DNA of 64,000 bases from Bog-793 sp963823945 (lineage in GTDB: Bacteria > Actinomycetota > Acidimicrobiia > Acidimicrobiales > Bog-793), in contig CAWGNK010000003.1 in NCBI GenBank assembly GCA_963823945.1, forward strand, positions 1-64,000, in the 5' to 3' direction. Shown in pieces: positions 25,330 through 34,084 of this stretch; the first letter of the stretch is position 1, and every line of letters starts with the position of its first letter. The position numbers and the translations under genes are program-made. The notes under the pieces are model-generated. The model saw only the letters and a program-made list of their open reading frames with translations. It ran no database searches and had not been told where the DNA came from.

Positions 25330-25978
25330 GATCGCCTCACCCCCCCGGCGACGTTAGCGACCGGTTGATCATCGCGTAACAGCCCTCTCCCATTCCTGCG
25401 CGCCCGCTCAGCGGGTGCGCCGACGAGGCCCCGATCCTCCCCGCGGCGGGCCGGCCGCCGCCCCCGGGAAACGGCCGGGGAGCAAAACTGGGTCCCGGTT
25501 CGGCCGGCAATCGACGCCGCCTGTGGACAGCACTGTTCATTGTCTGGGGATCGTGTGGGGACGACATGGGTATGGCCTAACAACTCTGTCGACAAACCGT
25601 GGATCTCGCGTAACCCCCTTGACGTTTGGCGGTGACGGGAGCACTATGCACTCACCAAGGACGAGATGTCCCATACGGACGGAACGGAAGTTCCACTCGC
25701 AAGAGGGGGGGCGGAAGTTCCGAAAACGGGGGGCACCGGATCCTCGGTGGGTAGACAGGAAGCAGCGCAAGGACTCCCTCCGGGGAGGCACCGGTACTGC
25801 GGGGCCGTCGAGAGGCGGCCTGCCGGTCGAGGCCGCAAGGCATTCGGCAAGGCGCCCGTCACCACGGGCATTGGTCCCGGGGAGTTCCGACGGCTTCGGC
25901 CGGAAGGCTACCCGGGACCGTGCCGCGTCTGGACCTCGGCCATCCCGCCACCTGGGCTCTCACTAGGGTGATGCCCCA
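25330..25978. other. Long intergenic region between the cytochrome b operon and the MFS gene
   Basis: A 649-base gap. The left part should hold the promoter of the cytochrome operon. The right part holds a possible promoter at 25619-25647 and a GC-rich, hairpin-forming stretch. Open frames here (for example 25666-25971) lack family motifs and look like chance products of high GC. Confidence 0.45.
25619..25647 (+). promoter_or_regulatory. Possible promoter with long leader for the MFS gene
   Basis: TTGACG at 25619 is followed after 17 bases by CACTAT at 25642, a fair -35/-10 pair. Transcription from here would give a leader of about 320 bases. Within it, GGAAC-GGAA-GTTCC forms a stem with a GNRA-type loop, and GGAAGTTCC recurs shortly after. 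I recognise no known riboswitch. Confidence 0.35.
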
Positions 25979-27223
25979 ATGGCGGTCGAGGAGAGATCGG
26001 AGCGGTACCTTCGCATCCTTCTCCTCCTGCTTGTCCCTGCCGCGTTCTTCAACGGCTACGACGGCTACCTCCGTGGGCTGCTGGCCTCGCAACTCCAGCA
26101 CGCCTTCCACGTCAGCACCGGAACACTCGGGCTCGCCAACATCCCGATCACGGCGGGGTCGTTCGTCGCCTTCTTCGCCATCCGGCTCGCCGACCGCGTC
26201 GGGCGCCGGCCGCTCCTGCTCGTCGGGCTGCTCGGGTACGGAATCTTCACGGGGCTCACCGCCACGAGCTGGAGCGTCTGGTCGTTCGTCCTGTTCCAGT
26301 CCCTGGCGGGGGTCTTCGCCGGCACCGAGTTCGCACTCGCCGCGATCGTCGTGCTCGAGGAGTTCCCCGTTGAGACCAGAGGTCGCGCGCTCAGCAAGCT
26401 TCTCCTCGCCGTGCCACTGGGCACCGGGGCGGCGGTGGCGCTCCTCGGCGTCGGTCTCCTCCACACGCAGCTCGGTTGGCGGTCGTTCTACCTCGTCGGG
26501 GTGATCCCGGCACTCGCCATTGGCATCGCGCGGCGGTACGTGCGTGAAACCGTGGCGTTCACCGAGGCGAAAGGCAGCCGTGCCAAGAGAGAGCGGATGA
26601 CCGCCGCCCTCGTCGCCCCCTGGCGCCGGCGCGTGCTCGGGCTGGGCATGGTCAACCTCCTCGAGAAGATCCCCGTCACCGCGGGCGCCGGTTGGTGGGC
26701 CTACTACGCCGAGCGCGAGCACCACTTCTCGACCACGCTCGTCTCGGTCGATCTCGGGATCGCGGTCGCGCTCGGGACCGTCGGCTACTACGTCTGCGGC
26801 CGCCTCATCGACCGATTCGACCGCAAGCCGGTCGCGACGATCTACTTCCTGGTGGCGTGCGTGAGCGGGGTGGCGCTGTTCCACTCGAGTTCCGAGGCGG
26901 GGAACCTCGTCTTCCTCGTCATCGCCGTGTTCTTCGGCCTCGGCGTCGGGCCGGTCCTGTCAGCCATGTCCGCCGAGTGCTTCCCGACCCGCATCCGGGC
27001 CCAGGCGTCGGCAATCGTCGGCAGCGTCTTCGCCGCCACGGGGCAGGCGACCGGCGTCGCGATCGTCGGGGTCCTCGGCGAGCGCGGAGGGCTGATCGGC
27101 AACATCGGCGACACCGTCAGCGTCGTCGCGGTCCTCTTGCTCGCGGCAGTTCCGGTGCTCTGGTGGTTCGTCCCCGAGACGAAGGGCACAAGACTCGACG
27201 CCGTGCCCGACGTGACCGGGTGA
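25979..27223 (+). CDS. MFS transporter (sugar-porter-like)
   Basis: Twelve-helix major facilitator of 414 residues. The cytoplasmic signature between helices 2 and 3 is ADRVGRRPLLLV, repeated in the second half as IDRFDRKPVATIY. The helix 4-5 area LEEFPVETRGRALSK and the end PETKGTRLD are typical of the sugar/metabolite porter group. It moves a small solute using the proton gradient; the substrate is not predictable. ATG 25979 follows an AGGGTG element. No enzyme genes adjoin it to hint at a substrate. Confidence 0.82.
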   Translation: MAVEERSERYLRILLLLLVPAAFFNGYDGYLRGLLASQLQHAFHVSTGTLGLANIPITAGSFVAFFAIRLADRVGRRPLLLVGLLGYGIFTGLTATSWSVWSFVLFQSLAGVFAGTEFALAAIVVLEEFPVETRGRALSKLLLAVPLGTGAAVALLGVGLLHTQLGWRSFYLVGVIPALAIGIARRYVRETVAFTEAKGSRAKRERMTAALVAPWRRRVLGLGMVNLLEKIPVTAGAGWWAYYAEREHHFSTTLVSVDLGIAVALGTVGYYVCGRLIDRFDRKPVATIYFLVACVSGVALFHSSSEAGNLVFLVIAVFFGLGVGPVLSAMSAECFPTRIRAQASAIVGSVFAATGQATGVAIVGVLGERGGLIGNIGDTVSVVAVLLLAAVPVLWWFVPETKGTRLDAVPDVTG

Positions 27224-27384
27224 CGCACGGCGGGCCCGGGCGGCCGGGCTCGCCGCGGACTGGCGCGCTTCCCCCGACCTGCCGCGGCCTGGCCGGCGGC
27301 GTTCTGATCTGCGGTCCGTACGGCCATACTGTTCCAAGACAAAAGCGGGGCCGCGGCCCCTCAACCGCCGAGCGGAGGCACGAA

Positions 27385-28203
27385 CTGAAGCCGATCCCGG
27401 TCGTATTCCACCTCGGCCCGCTGCAGGTCCACACCTACGGCATCGGGCTCGCGCTCACGTTCTGGTTCGGCTACTGGTACCTCGCGAAACGGCTGCGCCA
27501 CCACGGCTACCCCGACGCCTGGCTCGGGATCACAGTCGCCTGGGTGGTCGTCGCGGCGATCGTCGGGGCGCGGGCGGCGCACGTCATCGCCAACCTCGGC
27601 TCCTACTCGCACGACCCGGCCGGGATCTTCGCGATCTGGCACGGCGGCCTCTCGTCGTTCGGAGGGCTGGCCCTCGGGATTCCGGTGGGCTTTGTCTCAG
27701 CACACCGCCGCTGTCCTCAACTCCGGCTCGGTACCGCGGCGGACCTCGTCGCCCCGGTTCTCGCCTGCGCCTGGGCGGTCGGCCGCCTACTCGGTCCACA
27801 GTTCGAGGTGGCGGGCGGCGGGAAGCCGACGTCGGCCTGGTACGGGATGTACTACGCCGGCGAGGTCGGCAAACGCCTCCCCGTACCGTTGTTCCAGGCG
27901 GCAGAATGCTTCGCGATCTTCGCCGTCGCGCTGTGGGTCGAACGCGCCGTGGCACGACGGCGGGGTCCCGTCGGCATGGTGACGGCGGTCGTCGTCGGGC
28001 TGTGGGGACTCAGCCGCTTCATCGACGAGTACTTCTGGTTGACCCACGACAACGGTACCGACGCGGTCGAGATCGCCTCGCTCGCGCTCTTCGCCATCGG
28101 CGTCGCGGCGGCCCTGGCCCTCTGGCGGGCTGATCACCGGCGCCGATCGAACCCACTTGTCGCTACCGACAGCGAACCGGCAAGATCGGGGACACCAACA
28201 TGA
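27385..28203 (+). CDS. Divergent Lgt homologue (prolipoprotein diacylglyceryl transferase-like), probable CTG start
   Basis: Polytopic protein of about 272 residues aligned with Lgt, which attaches diacylglycerol to lipobox Cys. The N-terminal VVFHLGPLQVHTYGIGLAL and the middle WHGGLSSFGGLALGIPVGF match the family. However, the signature GRxGNFxNxE reads GRLLGPQFEVAGGG, so the normally essential Asn is missing, and the late segment reads PVPLFQAAE. It may be a paralogue with altered activity. There is no ATG, GTG or TTG near the N-terminus; GGAGG at 27374 is followed six bases on by CTG 27385, my chosen start. It overlaps the next gene by ATGA. Confidence 0.72.
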   Translation: MKPIPVVFHLGPLQVHTYGIGLALTFWFGYWYLAKRLRHHGYPDAWLGITVAWVVVAAIVGARAAHVIANLGSYSHDPAGIFAIWHGGLSSFGGLALGIPVGFVSAHRRCPQLRLGTAADLVAPVLACAWAVGRLLGPQFEVAGGGKPTSAWYGMYYAGEVGKRLPVPLFQAAECFAIFAVALWVERAVARRRGPVGMVTAVVVGLWGLSRFIDEYFWLTHDNGTDAVEIASLALFAIGVAAALALWRADHRRRSNPLVATDSEPARSGTPT

Positions 28204-28916
28204 CACGCCTCCAGCCCCGGCCCACACCTGGAGGGCGCGCCGCCGCCACGCGCCGCCGGGGACCGTGGTCCGTTCTTGCGATCACACTCGCCCTCATCGT
28301 CACGACCGCCGGACCGGTCGAGGCGTCGGGTGGCGGCGCGACGATCCCCCCGTACACCGCGACGGTTTCGGCGGTGACCCGGGCGACTGTCCCCTACTCG
28401 TGGCGGCCCGGTTGCCCGGTGGGGCCGAACCAGCTCCGGCTCATCCGCCTGCGCTACTACGGCTTCGATCACCGGAGCCACATCGGGAGGATCATCGTCA
28501 ACGCCTCCGTCGTGAACGCCGTCATCGCCGTCTTCGGGCGCCTCTACGCGGCGCGTTTCCCGATCCGGCGCATGGTTCCCGTGGACGCCTACCACGGCCA
28601 CGACCCGGCCTCGATGGCGGCGGACAACACGTCGGGCTTCAACTGCCGTCGGGCGGTGGCACCGGGCCCGCCCCAGTGGTCGGTCCACGCCTACGGCGAG
28701 GCGATCGACGTGAACCCGGTCGAGAACCCCTACGTCGACGCCGGTGTCGTCATGCCCACCGCCGGGGCGCGGTACCTCGACAGAGCCGACGTCCGGCCCG
28801 GCATGGCTGTCCCGGGGGGGACGCTCGTCGAAGCCTTCGCCGCGGTCGGCTGGTATTGGGGCGGACGCTGGACGGGCTCGCCCGACTACCAACACTTCTC
28901 ATCGACCGGTGGCTGA
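28200..28916 (+). CDS. Secreted D-alanyl-D-alanine carboxypeptidase-like protein (M15, VanY type)
   Basis: Protein of 238 residues with a signal peptide (WSVLAITLALIVTTAGPVEA). The zinc site of M15 peptidases is visible: HxxxxxxD in SVHAYGEAIDVNPVENPY and a later His in SPDYQHFS. The family trims D-Ala or similar ends from peptidoglycan stem peptides outside the membrane. It starts in an ATGA overlap with the Lgt homologue, so the two are co-translated, and is followed by an L,D-transpeptidase-like gene, which supports a role in wall remodelling. Confidence 0.82.
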   Translation: MTRLQPRPTPGGRAAATRRRGPWSVLAITLALIVTTAGPVEASGGGATIPPYTATVSAVTRATVPYSWRPGCPVGPNQLRLIRLRYYGFDHRSHIGRIIVNASVVNAVIAVFGRLYAARFPIRRMVPVDAYHGHDPASMAADNTSGFNCRRAVAPGPPQWSVHAYGEAIDVNPVENPYVDAGVVMPTAGARYLDRADVRPGMAVPGGTLVEAFAAVGWYWGGRWTGSPDYQHFSSTGG

Positions 28917-28943
28917 GTCCACCGGGACCGCCGCGACACCACG

Positions 28944-29699
28944 GTGACGCCCGCCGCCGGAATCGGCCACGCGGCAGCGGTTCTCGCCCTCGTCGCGTTG
29001 GCGGCGCTCGCCGCCTCAACAGGGGCGGACCGCGCTGTCGGCGCCGCCGCCACCCGCCGGGCCGCGTCTCCGTGCGGCGCCAACCTCGCCGACGGCCTGC
29101 CCGGCACCACGCGCGCCTCGCAACTCGTCGTCGTCGAGGCGCCGTCGACCTCCTCGACGACGGCGACGGTGACGCTCTGGCACCGGCAGAGAGGGTGCTT
29201 CACCCAGGTCGGCGGCCCGTGGCCGGCACTGCTTGGCCGGCATGGTCTCTCGAGGCACCACCTCGAGGGGGACGGGACGACGCCGATCGGCACCTACGGG
29301 ATCGGGCCCGAGATGTACGGCGTCGCGCCCGATCCCGGGCTGGCATACCCCTACCACCGCCTCGTCTGCGGTGACTGGTGGGACGAGGACCCGACGACGC
29401 CGAGCTACAACCGCTTCGTCCACGTACCCTGCGGCGTCCGGCCGCCGTTCGGCGGCGACAGTGAGGCGCTCTGGACCGAGACGACCGCCTATCGCTACTT
29501 CGCCCTGATCGAGTACAACACCGCGCCGATCGTGCCCGGACGGGGCTCGGCGATCTTCCTCCACGTCTCGACGGGAGGACCGACGGTGGGTTGTGTCAGC
29601 CTTGCTGAGCCCGCGCTCGTCCACACGCTGCGCTGGCTGCGCCCGGCGGAACACCCCCTCGTCGTCATCGGTACGAAGACGACCCTGCGCGACGTCTGA
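28944..29699 (+). CDS. L,D-transpeptidase-like (YkuD family) secreted protein
   Basis: Protein of 251 residues with an N-terminal hydrophobic signal (AAAVLALVALAALAAS). The YkuD-type core has the substrate loop GDGTTPIGTYGIG and the active-site block IFLHVSTGGPTVGCVSL, where His and Cys match the HxnSxGCxR motif, although Ser-His before Gly-Cys is replaced. Such enzymes form 3-3 cross-links or attach proteins to peptidoglycan. GTG 28944 lies 27 bases after the M15 gene. It is probably the last gene of the lgt-like operon. Confidence 0.75.
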   Translation: MTPAAGIGHAAAVLALVALAALAASTGADRAVGAAATRRAASPCGANLADGLPGTTRASQLVVVEAPSTSSTTATVTLWHRQRGCFTQVGGPWPALLGRHGLSRHHLEGDGTTPIGTYGIGPEMYGVAPDPGLAYPYHRLVCGDWWDEDPTTPSYNRFVHVPCGVRPPFGGDSEALWTETTAYRYFALIEYNTAPIVPGRGSAIFLHVSTGGPTVGCVSLAEPALVHTLRWLRPAEHPLVVIGTKTTLRDV

Positions 29700-29961
29700 C
29701 CCTCCGCGCCGGGCCGGGACTCCGGACACGCCCCTCCAGCCACGCGGATTCGCCGAGCTCCCTGGGAGTCGGCCAGCCATCGATGTCGAGGGCGTCTCGT
29801 CTCGCCGACGCCGCAACCGGTCGCGGGGCGGGCCCGGGACCGTGTCACGGTGCCGGCGGACGGAAACTTGGGGCCACACCGTGGAGTCACGACTCTCACA
29901 CCCTGCGGCGGTAGCCTGTCATCGTGCTGGTACTTTCCACCGGCGGTATCGAGCGGTCCCC
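29700..29961. other. Intergenic region upstream of pilB
   Basis: A 262-base gap that should hold the pilB promoter. I see no gene in it and no clear -35/-10 pair. Confidence 0.4.
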
Positions 29962-31860
29962 ATGAGGCTCCGACGGGGCGACCACTCGAAGGTCCGCCAG
30001 CGCTCCGCTCCGGAAGCGGTCGAAGCCGCCCACCCGCGCAAGAACGAGGGTGAATCTGGCGCGCTGCCGTGGAGCGACCTCACCCAGCCCTTCTCGACGG
30101 CCGGACTGGAGGGGGACGGCCACCTCCAGGGCGACGGGCTCGGCGAGATCGTCCGCCTCGGCGTGCACGACGTCGCCGACAAGTCGCAGCTCAGGCTCGG
30201 GGACCTCCTCATCGGTCGCGGTCTCGTCACCGAGGCACAGGTCGCCGAGGCGCTCGGCAAGCAGCGCGAGAGCGGCGGTCGCCTCGGGCAGGTCCTCGTC
30301 GACATGGGCGTGCTCGGCGAACGGGGGCTCGTCGACGCGCTCGCCTGGAAGTTCGACATGCCCGAGTGCGACCTGCGCACCCAGATTCCCCAGAAGGACG
30401 CGCTCGAGCTCGTGCCCGAGGAGACCGCCCGGGCCCAACTCGTCCTGCCGGTCGCGCTCAGCGGCGACATCATCTTTATCGCCGTCGCCGAGCCGAGCGA
30501 AGACCTCCAGCAGATGCTCGAGGCGCTCACCCAGCGGGAAGTCCACCTCATGATCGTGCCGGTGAGCGACGTCCGCCAGGCGATCGACTCCAACTACGGC
30601 GCGCTCGGCGGTGTGACGAGCCTCGTCGAGGTCTTCCAGTCGATCGAGGGGGGGCGACGCCGGGGCCAGGAACAGCCGAAGGCCGAGGTCATCGCGGACG
30701 ACGCCCCCGTCGTCCAGGTCGTCAACCGCATCCTCACGCAGGCGCTGCGGGACCGCGCATCTGACGTCCACATCGAGCCCCAGGACAGCTCTGTGCGCGT
30801 GCGCTACCGCATCGACGGGGTCATGAAGGAAATGCTCATGCTCCCCGCGTCGATGGGCCTCGGTCTCGTGAACCGCATCAAGATCATGGCGGAAATGAAC
30901 ATCGTCGAGAGGCGGCGTCCCCAGGACGGCCAGTTCACGACGACAGTCGACGACAGGTCGGTCGATGTGCGCGTGTCCACGCTCGCGACGATCTGGGGCG
31001 AGAAGTGCGTCATGCGGATCCTCGACAAGACGCGGTCGGTTCTGCGCCTTGAGCACCTTGGGATGCCGACGGCTTTGAGCGACAGGTTCTCGGAGATCAT
31101 TCGCGCCCCCTTCGGCATGGTCGTCTGCGCCGGGCCGACGGGGAGTGGCAAGACGACGACGCTCTACGCGACTCTGAACGAGCTGAACGACCCGACGCGC
31201 AACATCATGACGATCGAGGATCCCGTCGAGTACGTGTTCGCCTCGATGAACCAGATCCAGACCAACGAGCAGGCGGGCCTGACCTTCGCGACGGGGCTCA
31301 AGTCGATCCTGCGCCAAGACCCGGACGTCATCCTCGTCGGCGAGATCCGAGACGTCGAGACTGCCCGCATCGCGGTGCAGTCGGCGATGACGGGCCACTT
31401 CGTCCTCTCGTCACTCCACGCGACCGACACCGTCACGGCGCTGCTCCGCTTCTACGACATGGGCGTCGAGCCGTTCCTCATCGCGGCCTCGGTCGTCGCG
31501 GTGCTGAGCCAGCGGCTCGTGCGCCGGATCTGCCCGGCCTGCAAGACGCGCTGCACGCCGACCCCCGAGGAGCGTGCCTACTACGACGAGTCGGGCGGAC
31601 CCGAGAAGTCCATCTTCTACCGCGGCGAGGGGTGCAACTTCTGTGCCCAGACAGGCTTCCAGGACCGCATCGGCGTCTACGAGCTCCTGGAGATCACCAC
31701 CGCGATCAAGCGCCTGATCATCGAGGCCGGCACGCACGACGAGCTCCGCCAAGCAGCGAGAGACCAGGGAATGAAGACCCTGCGACAGGTCGCCATCGAG
31801 CTCGTCGCAGAGGACGTCACGACGGTGTCAGAAGTCATCCGCAGCATCTACACGTTGTAG
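29962..31860 (+). CDS. pilB: Type IV pilus extension ATPase PilB
   Basis: Hexameric ATPase of 632 residues that powers pilus extension at the inner face of the membrane. The N-terminal MshEN region has RLGDLLIGRGLVTEAQVAEA then LGKQ, and a second copy RLGQVLVDMGVLGERGLVDA, the pattern that binds cyclic di-GMP. The catalytic half has Walker A GPTGSGKTTT, the Asp box TIEDPVEY, Walker B LRQDPDVILVGEIRD, the His box SSLHATD and the zinc tetracysteine CPAC...CNFC. ATG 29962 is the first reasonable start; the longer open frame upstream is not supported. It begins the pilB-pilC unit. Confidence 0.95.
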   Translation: MRLRRGDHSKVRQRSAPEAVEAAHPRKNEGESGALPWSDLTQPFSTAGLEGDGHLQGDGLGEIVRLGVHDVADKSQLRLGDLLIGRGLVTEAQVAEALGKQRESGGRLGQVLVDMGVLGERGLVDALAWKFDMPECDLRTQIPQKDALELVPEETARAQLVLPVALSGDIIFIAVAEPSEDLQQMLEALTQREVHLMIVPVSDVRQAIDSNYGALGGVTSLVEVFQSIEGGRRRGQEQPKAEVIADDAPVVQVVNRILTQALRDRASDVHIEPQDSSVRVRYRIDGVMKEMLMLPASMGLGLVNRIKIMAEMNIVERRRPQDGQFTTTVDDRSVDVRVSTLATIWGEKCVMRILDKTRSVLRLEHLGMPTALSDRFSEIIRAPFGMVVCAGPTGSGKTTTLYATLNELNDPTRNIMTIEDPVEYVFASMNQIQTNEQAGLTFATGLKSILRQDPDVILVGEIRDVETARIAVQSAMTGHFVLSSLHATDTVTALLRFYDMGVEPFLIAASVVAVLSQRLVRRICPACKTRCTPTPEERAYYDESGGPEKSIFYRGEGCNFCAQTGFQDRIGVYELLEITTAIKRLIIEAGTHDELRQAARDQGMKTLRQVAIELVAEDVTTVSEVIRSIYTL

Positions 31861-31872
31861 CCGGGGTAGCTC

Positions 31873-33081
31873 ATGGCCCGTTTCACATACAAGGCGATCG
31901 ACAAGTCCGGCAAGACCGTGTCGGGCGTGCTCGCCGCACCGACAGCTGGCGCCGCCCACCTCATGGTGCTCGCCCGTGGGCTGCAGCCCATTGCCGTCGA
32001 GGAGAGGACGAGCGTCCTCCAGTACGAGCTCACGAAGAAGAAGGTGCCCCGCGAGGAGGTCATGCACTTTTCGCGCCAGTTGGGCGTCTTCGTGAAGGCT
32101 GGCATCCCGATCCTCGACTCGCTCGAGATCATCGAGGCCGAGACGACCGACAAGCTGTTCAAGAAGGTTCTCCACGACATGGTCGATGCGCTCGCCGCCG
32201 GCGACACGTTCGCCCTCGCGGCCGAGGCGCACCCTGAGGCGTTCCCCCCGTACTACGTGGGCATGCTCTCCTCGGCCGAACTCGCCGGCAACCTCGACAC
32301 CGTTCTCACCCAGCTCGCCGACTACATGGAACGGGACGCGGATGCACGCGGCAAGGTCACCGCAGCGATGATCTATCCCGGGGTCGTGCTGGGGATGTCA
32401 ATCGTCACCTTCGTCGTGCTCGGCGTATTCGTCATGCCACGGTTCAAGGTGTTCTTCCAGTCGCTCCACGCGAACCTCCCGCTCCCGACGAAGATGCTGC
32501 TCGACCTCACGAACTTCATCGAGACGAACTGGTACTTCCTCTTCGGGGGCATCGCCGCCGTCGTGATCCTCATCGCGATCGCCTTTCGCTCGAAGCAGGG
32601 CAGGGCACGCATCGACTCCTGGGTGCTGCGCATGCCCGTCATCGGGGATCTCATCCAGCACGTCATGGTCGAGCGCATCTGCCGGATCCTGTCTTCGATG
32701 ATCCAGGCGGGAGTGTCCCTCCCCGAGGCGATGACGGTCACGTCCGAATCCGTGTCGAACGTCGTGTACAAGCATGGACTCGACACCATCCGGGACGAGA
32801 TGCTCGAGGGGCGCGGCCTTTCGGAGCCCGTCGCGAGCACGGACCTGTTCCCGAGCGCCGCGCGCCAGATGATGCGCGTCGGCGAGGAGACCGGAACGCT
32901 CGACGAGCAGCTCACGGTCGCCGCCACGTACTACGCACGCGAGCTCGATTCCAAGATCAAGCGCTTCACTGGCCTCTTCGAACCCGCGATCATCATCGTC
33001 ATGGGGGTCGTCGTCGGATTCGTCGCCATCGCCCTCATTTCCGCGATGTACGGCATCTACCGCCAGGTGAAGGTCACGTAG
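31873..33081 (+). CDS. pilC: Type IV pilus inner-membrane platform protein PilC
   Basis: Protein of 402 residues of the GspF/PilC family. It has two cytoplasmic helical domains, with REEVMHFSRQLGVFVKAGIP and VERICRILSSMIQAGVSLPE marking the two repeats, and TM helices near 170-190, 215-235 and 370-395. It anchors PilB and helps rotate or lift pilin into the fibre. It starts 12 bases after pilB, so the two are one operon. Complete, and normal in length. Confidence 0.95.
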   Translation: MARFTYKAIDKSGKTVSGVLAAPTAGAAHLMVLARGLQPIAVEERTSVLQYELTKKKVPREEVMHFSRQLGVFVKAGIPILDSLEIIEAETTDKLFKKVLHDMVDALAAGDTFALAAEAHPEAFPPYYVGMLSSAELAGNLDTVLTQLADYMERDADARGKVTAAMIYPGVVLGMSIVTFVVLGVFVMPRFKVFFQSLHANLPLPTKMLLDLTNFIETNWYFLFGGIAAVVILIAIAFRSKQGRARIDSWVLRMPVIGDLIQHVMVERICRILSSMIQAGVSLPEAMTVTSESVSNVVYKHGLDTIRDEMLEGRGLSEPVASTDLFPSAARQMMRVGEETGTLDEQLTVAATYYARELDSKIKRFTGLFEPAIIIVMGVVVGFVAIALISAMYGIYRQVKVT

Positions 33082-33466
33082 TTCGCTTCAGCTCTCGCGG
33101 ACCCTCGCCCCAGCCGGACCCTCCGTGATTGACGTCCATTCCAGTCGGCGCAAGGAAGTGTGTCCGGCTTTCGTCTTGCCCCCTAGCCAGCCACCGCATT
33201 TTCGCAAATATCGCCTGGCGCGACTAGACGGCGAGCAGCCCTGGGCGGGAGAGACGCGGGTCGTCCGCGGGTCGCGGCTACCCTGCGTACCTGGCCAAGA
33301 CGAGACCCGCGACCCCGATGGGGTCAAATGCGCCCTGGCGGCTGACACATGTTGATCATTGCTCATGCGTCACATGGATCAAAATCCGCCACTTCGCGGA
33401 TGGCCAGGGCTACTCTTCGTCCGTAGCCCGTTAGAGCCATCGATCTGAAGAAAGGTACCAGCCATC
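33082..33466 (+). promoter_or_regulatory. Leader and promoter region of the pilin gene
   Basis: A 385-base gap, unusual inside a pilus operon, which suggests the pilin has its own promoter. It holds an inverted repeat with arms TTGATC and GATCAA (33352-33382) and a small hairpin ATCCGC-6-GCGGAT (33384-33401). The ribosome site AAGAAAGG is strong. No gene is supported here. Confidence 0.5.
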
Positions 33467-33979
33467 ATGTTCAGCACCTACCGAGAAATGCGCAAGGCCA
33501 AGACGGAAGGTCTCGATCAAGAAGGATTCACCCTGATTGAACTCCTGATCGTCATCATCATCATGGGCATCCTCGCCGCCGTCGTCGTCTTCGCCCTCGG
33601 CGGGGTGACCGGCACGAGCGCGGTCGCCGCGTGCAACACCGACGTGAAGACCGTCGAAGTCGGCGTCCAGGCGTACTACGCCAACAACAACGCCTACCCG
33701 AGCGCGATCACCGGCCTGACGACCGGCGCGAACGCCGCCCTCCGGAGCTGGCCGAGCAACAATTCCTACTACTACGTGGGAATTGCGACCTCGGCCACGA
33801 ACCTCCAGTACATCAACTCGTCCGGTGTCACGTCGTACGTGACCACCACCGGTCTCACGGCCGGCCAGGTCTACGTTGACGCCGGCAATCCTCCTGCCTC
33901 TCCCGCGACCATCGGCAGCTGGCAGAACTACGACTCCTACGTCGTGACCGGCGGCGGCAACGAATGCTCGCTGGCCTAG
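33467..33979 (+). CDS. pilA: Major type IV pilin (PilA-like)
   Basis: Prepilin of 170 residues. The leader is basic and ends at Gly in DQEGFTLIELLIVIIIMGIL, the classical cleavage site with Glu at +5, followed by the hydrophobic helix used for assembly. The mature C-terminal part is Tyr, Ser, Thr and Asn rich with a Cys near residue 56 and another near the end (NECSLA), which may form a disulfide. Its size, strong ribosome site and strong terminator point to the main structural subunit. It lies between the pilC and pilT genes. Confidence 0.93.
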   Translation: MFSTYREMRKAKTEGLDQEGFTLIELLIVIIIMGILAAVVVFALGGVTGTSAVAACNTDVKTVEVGVQAYYANNNAYPSAITGLTTGANAALRSWPSNNSYYYVGIATSATNLQYINSSGVTSYVTTTGLTAGQVYVDAGNPPASPATIGSWQNYDSYVVTGGGNECSLA

Positions 33980-34011
33980 TCAGCAACACTCTTGATCCCA
34001 ATTCAGATCGA

Positions 34012-34051
34012 GGACAAAAGGGGTCCGGCTTCGGCCGGGCCCCTTTTGTCC
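34012..34051 (+). terminator. Strong intrinsic terminator after the pilin gene
   Basis: A stem of about 18 pairs (GGACAAAAGGGGTCCGGC against its complement, with one G-T pair) is closed by a TTCG tetraloop. The descending arm contains CCCCTTTT. It is symmetrical enough to work on both strands. Placed 32 bases after the pilin stop, it would separate pilin expression from pilT. Confidence 0.9.
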
Positions 34052-34084
34052 TGGCGATGACTCGATGAAGGTGGTCCTAGGCAC

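Noticed and set aside
25666..25971. A 101-residue protein in the leader of the MFS gene
   Set aside because: No family motif and no clear ribosome site; the sequence looks like structured non-coding DNA.
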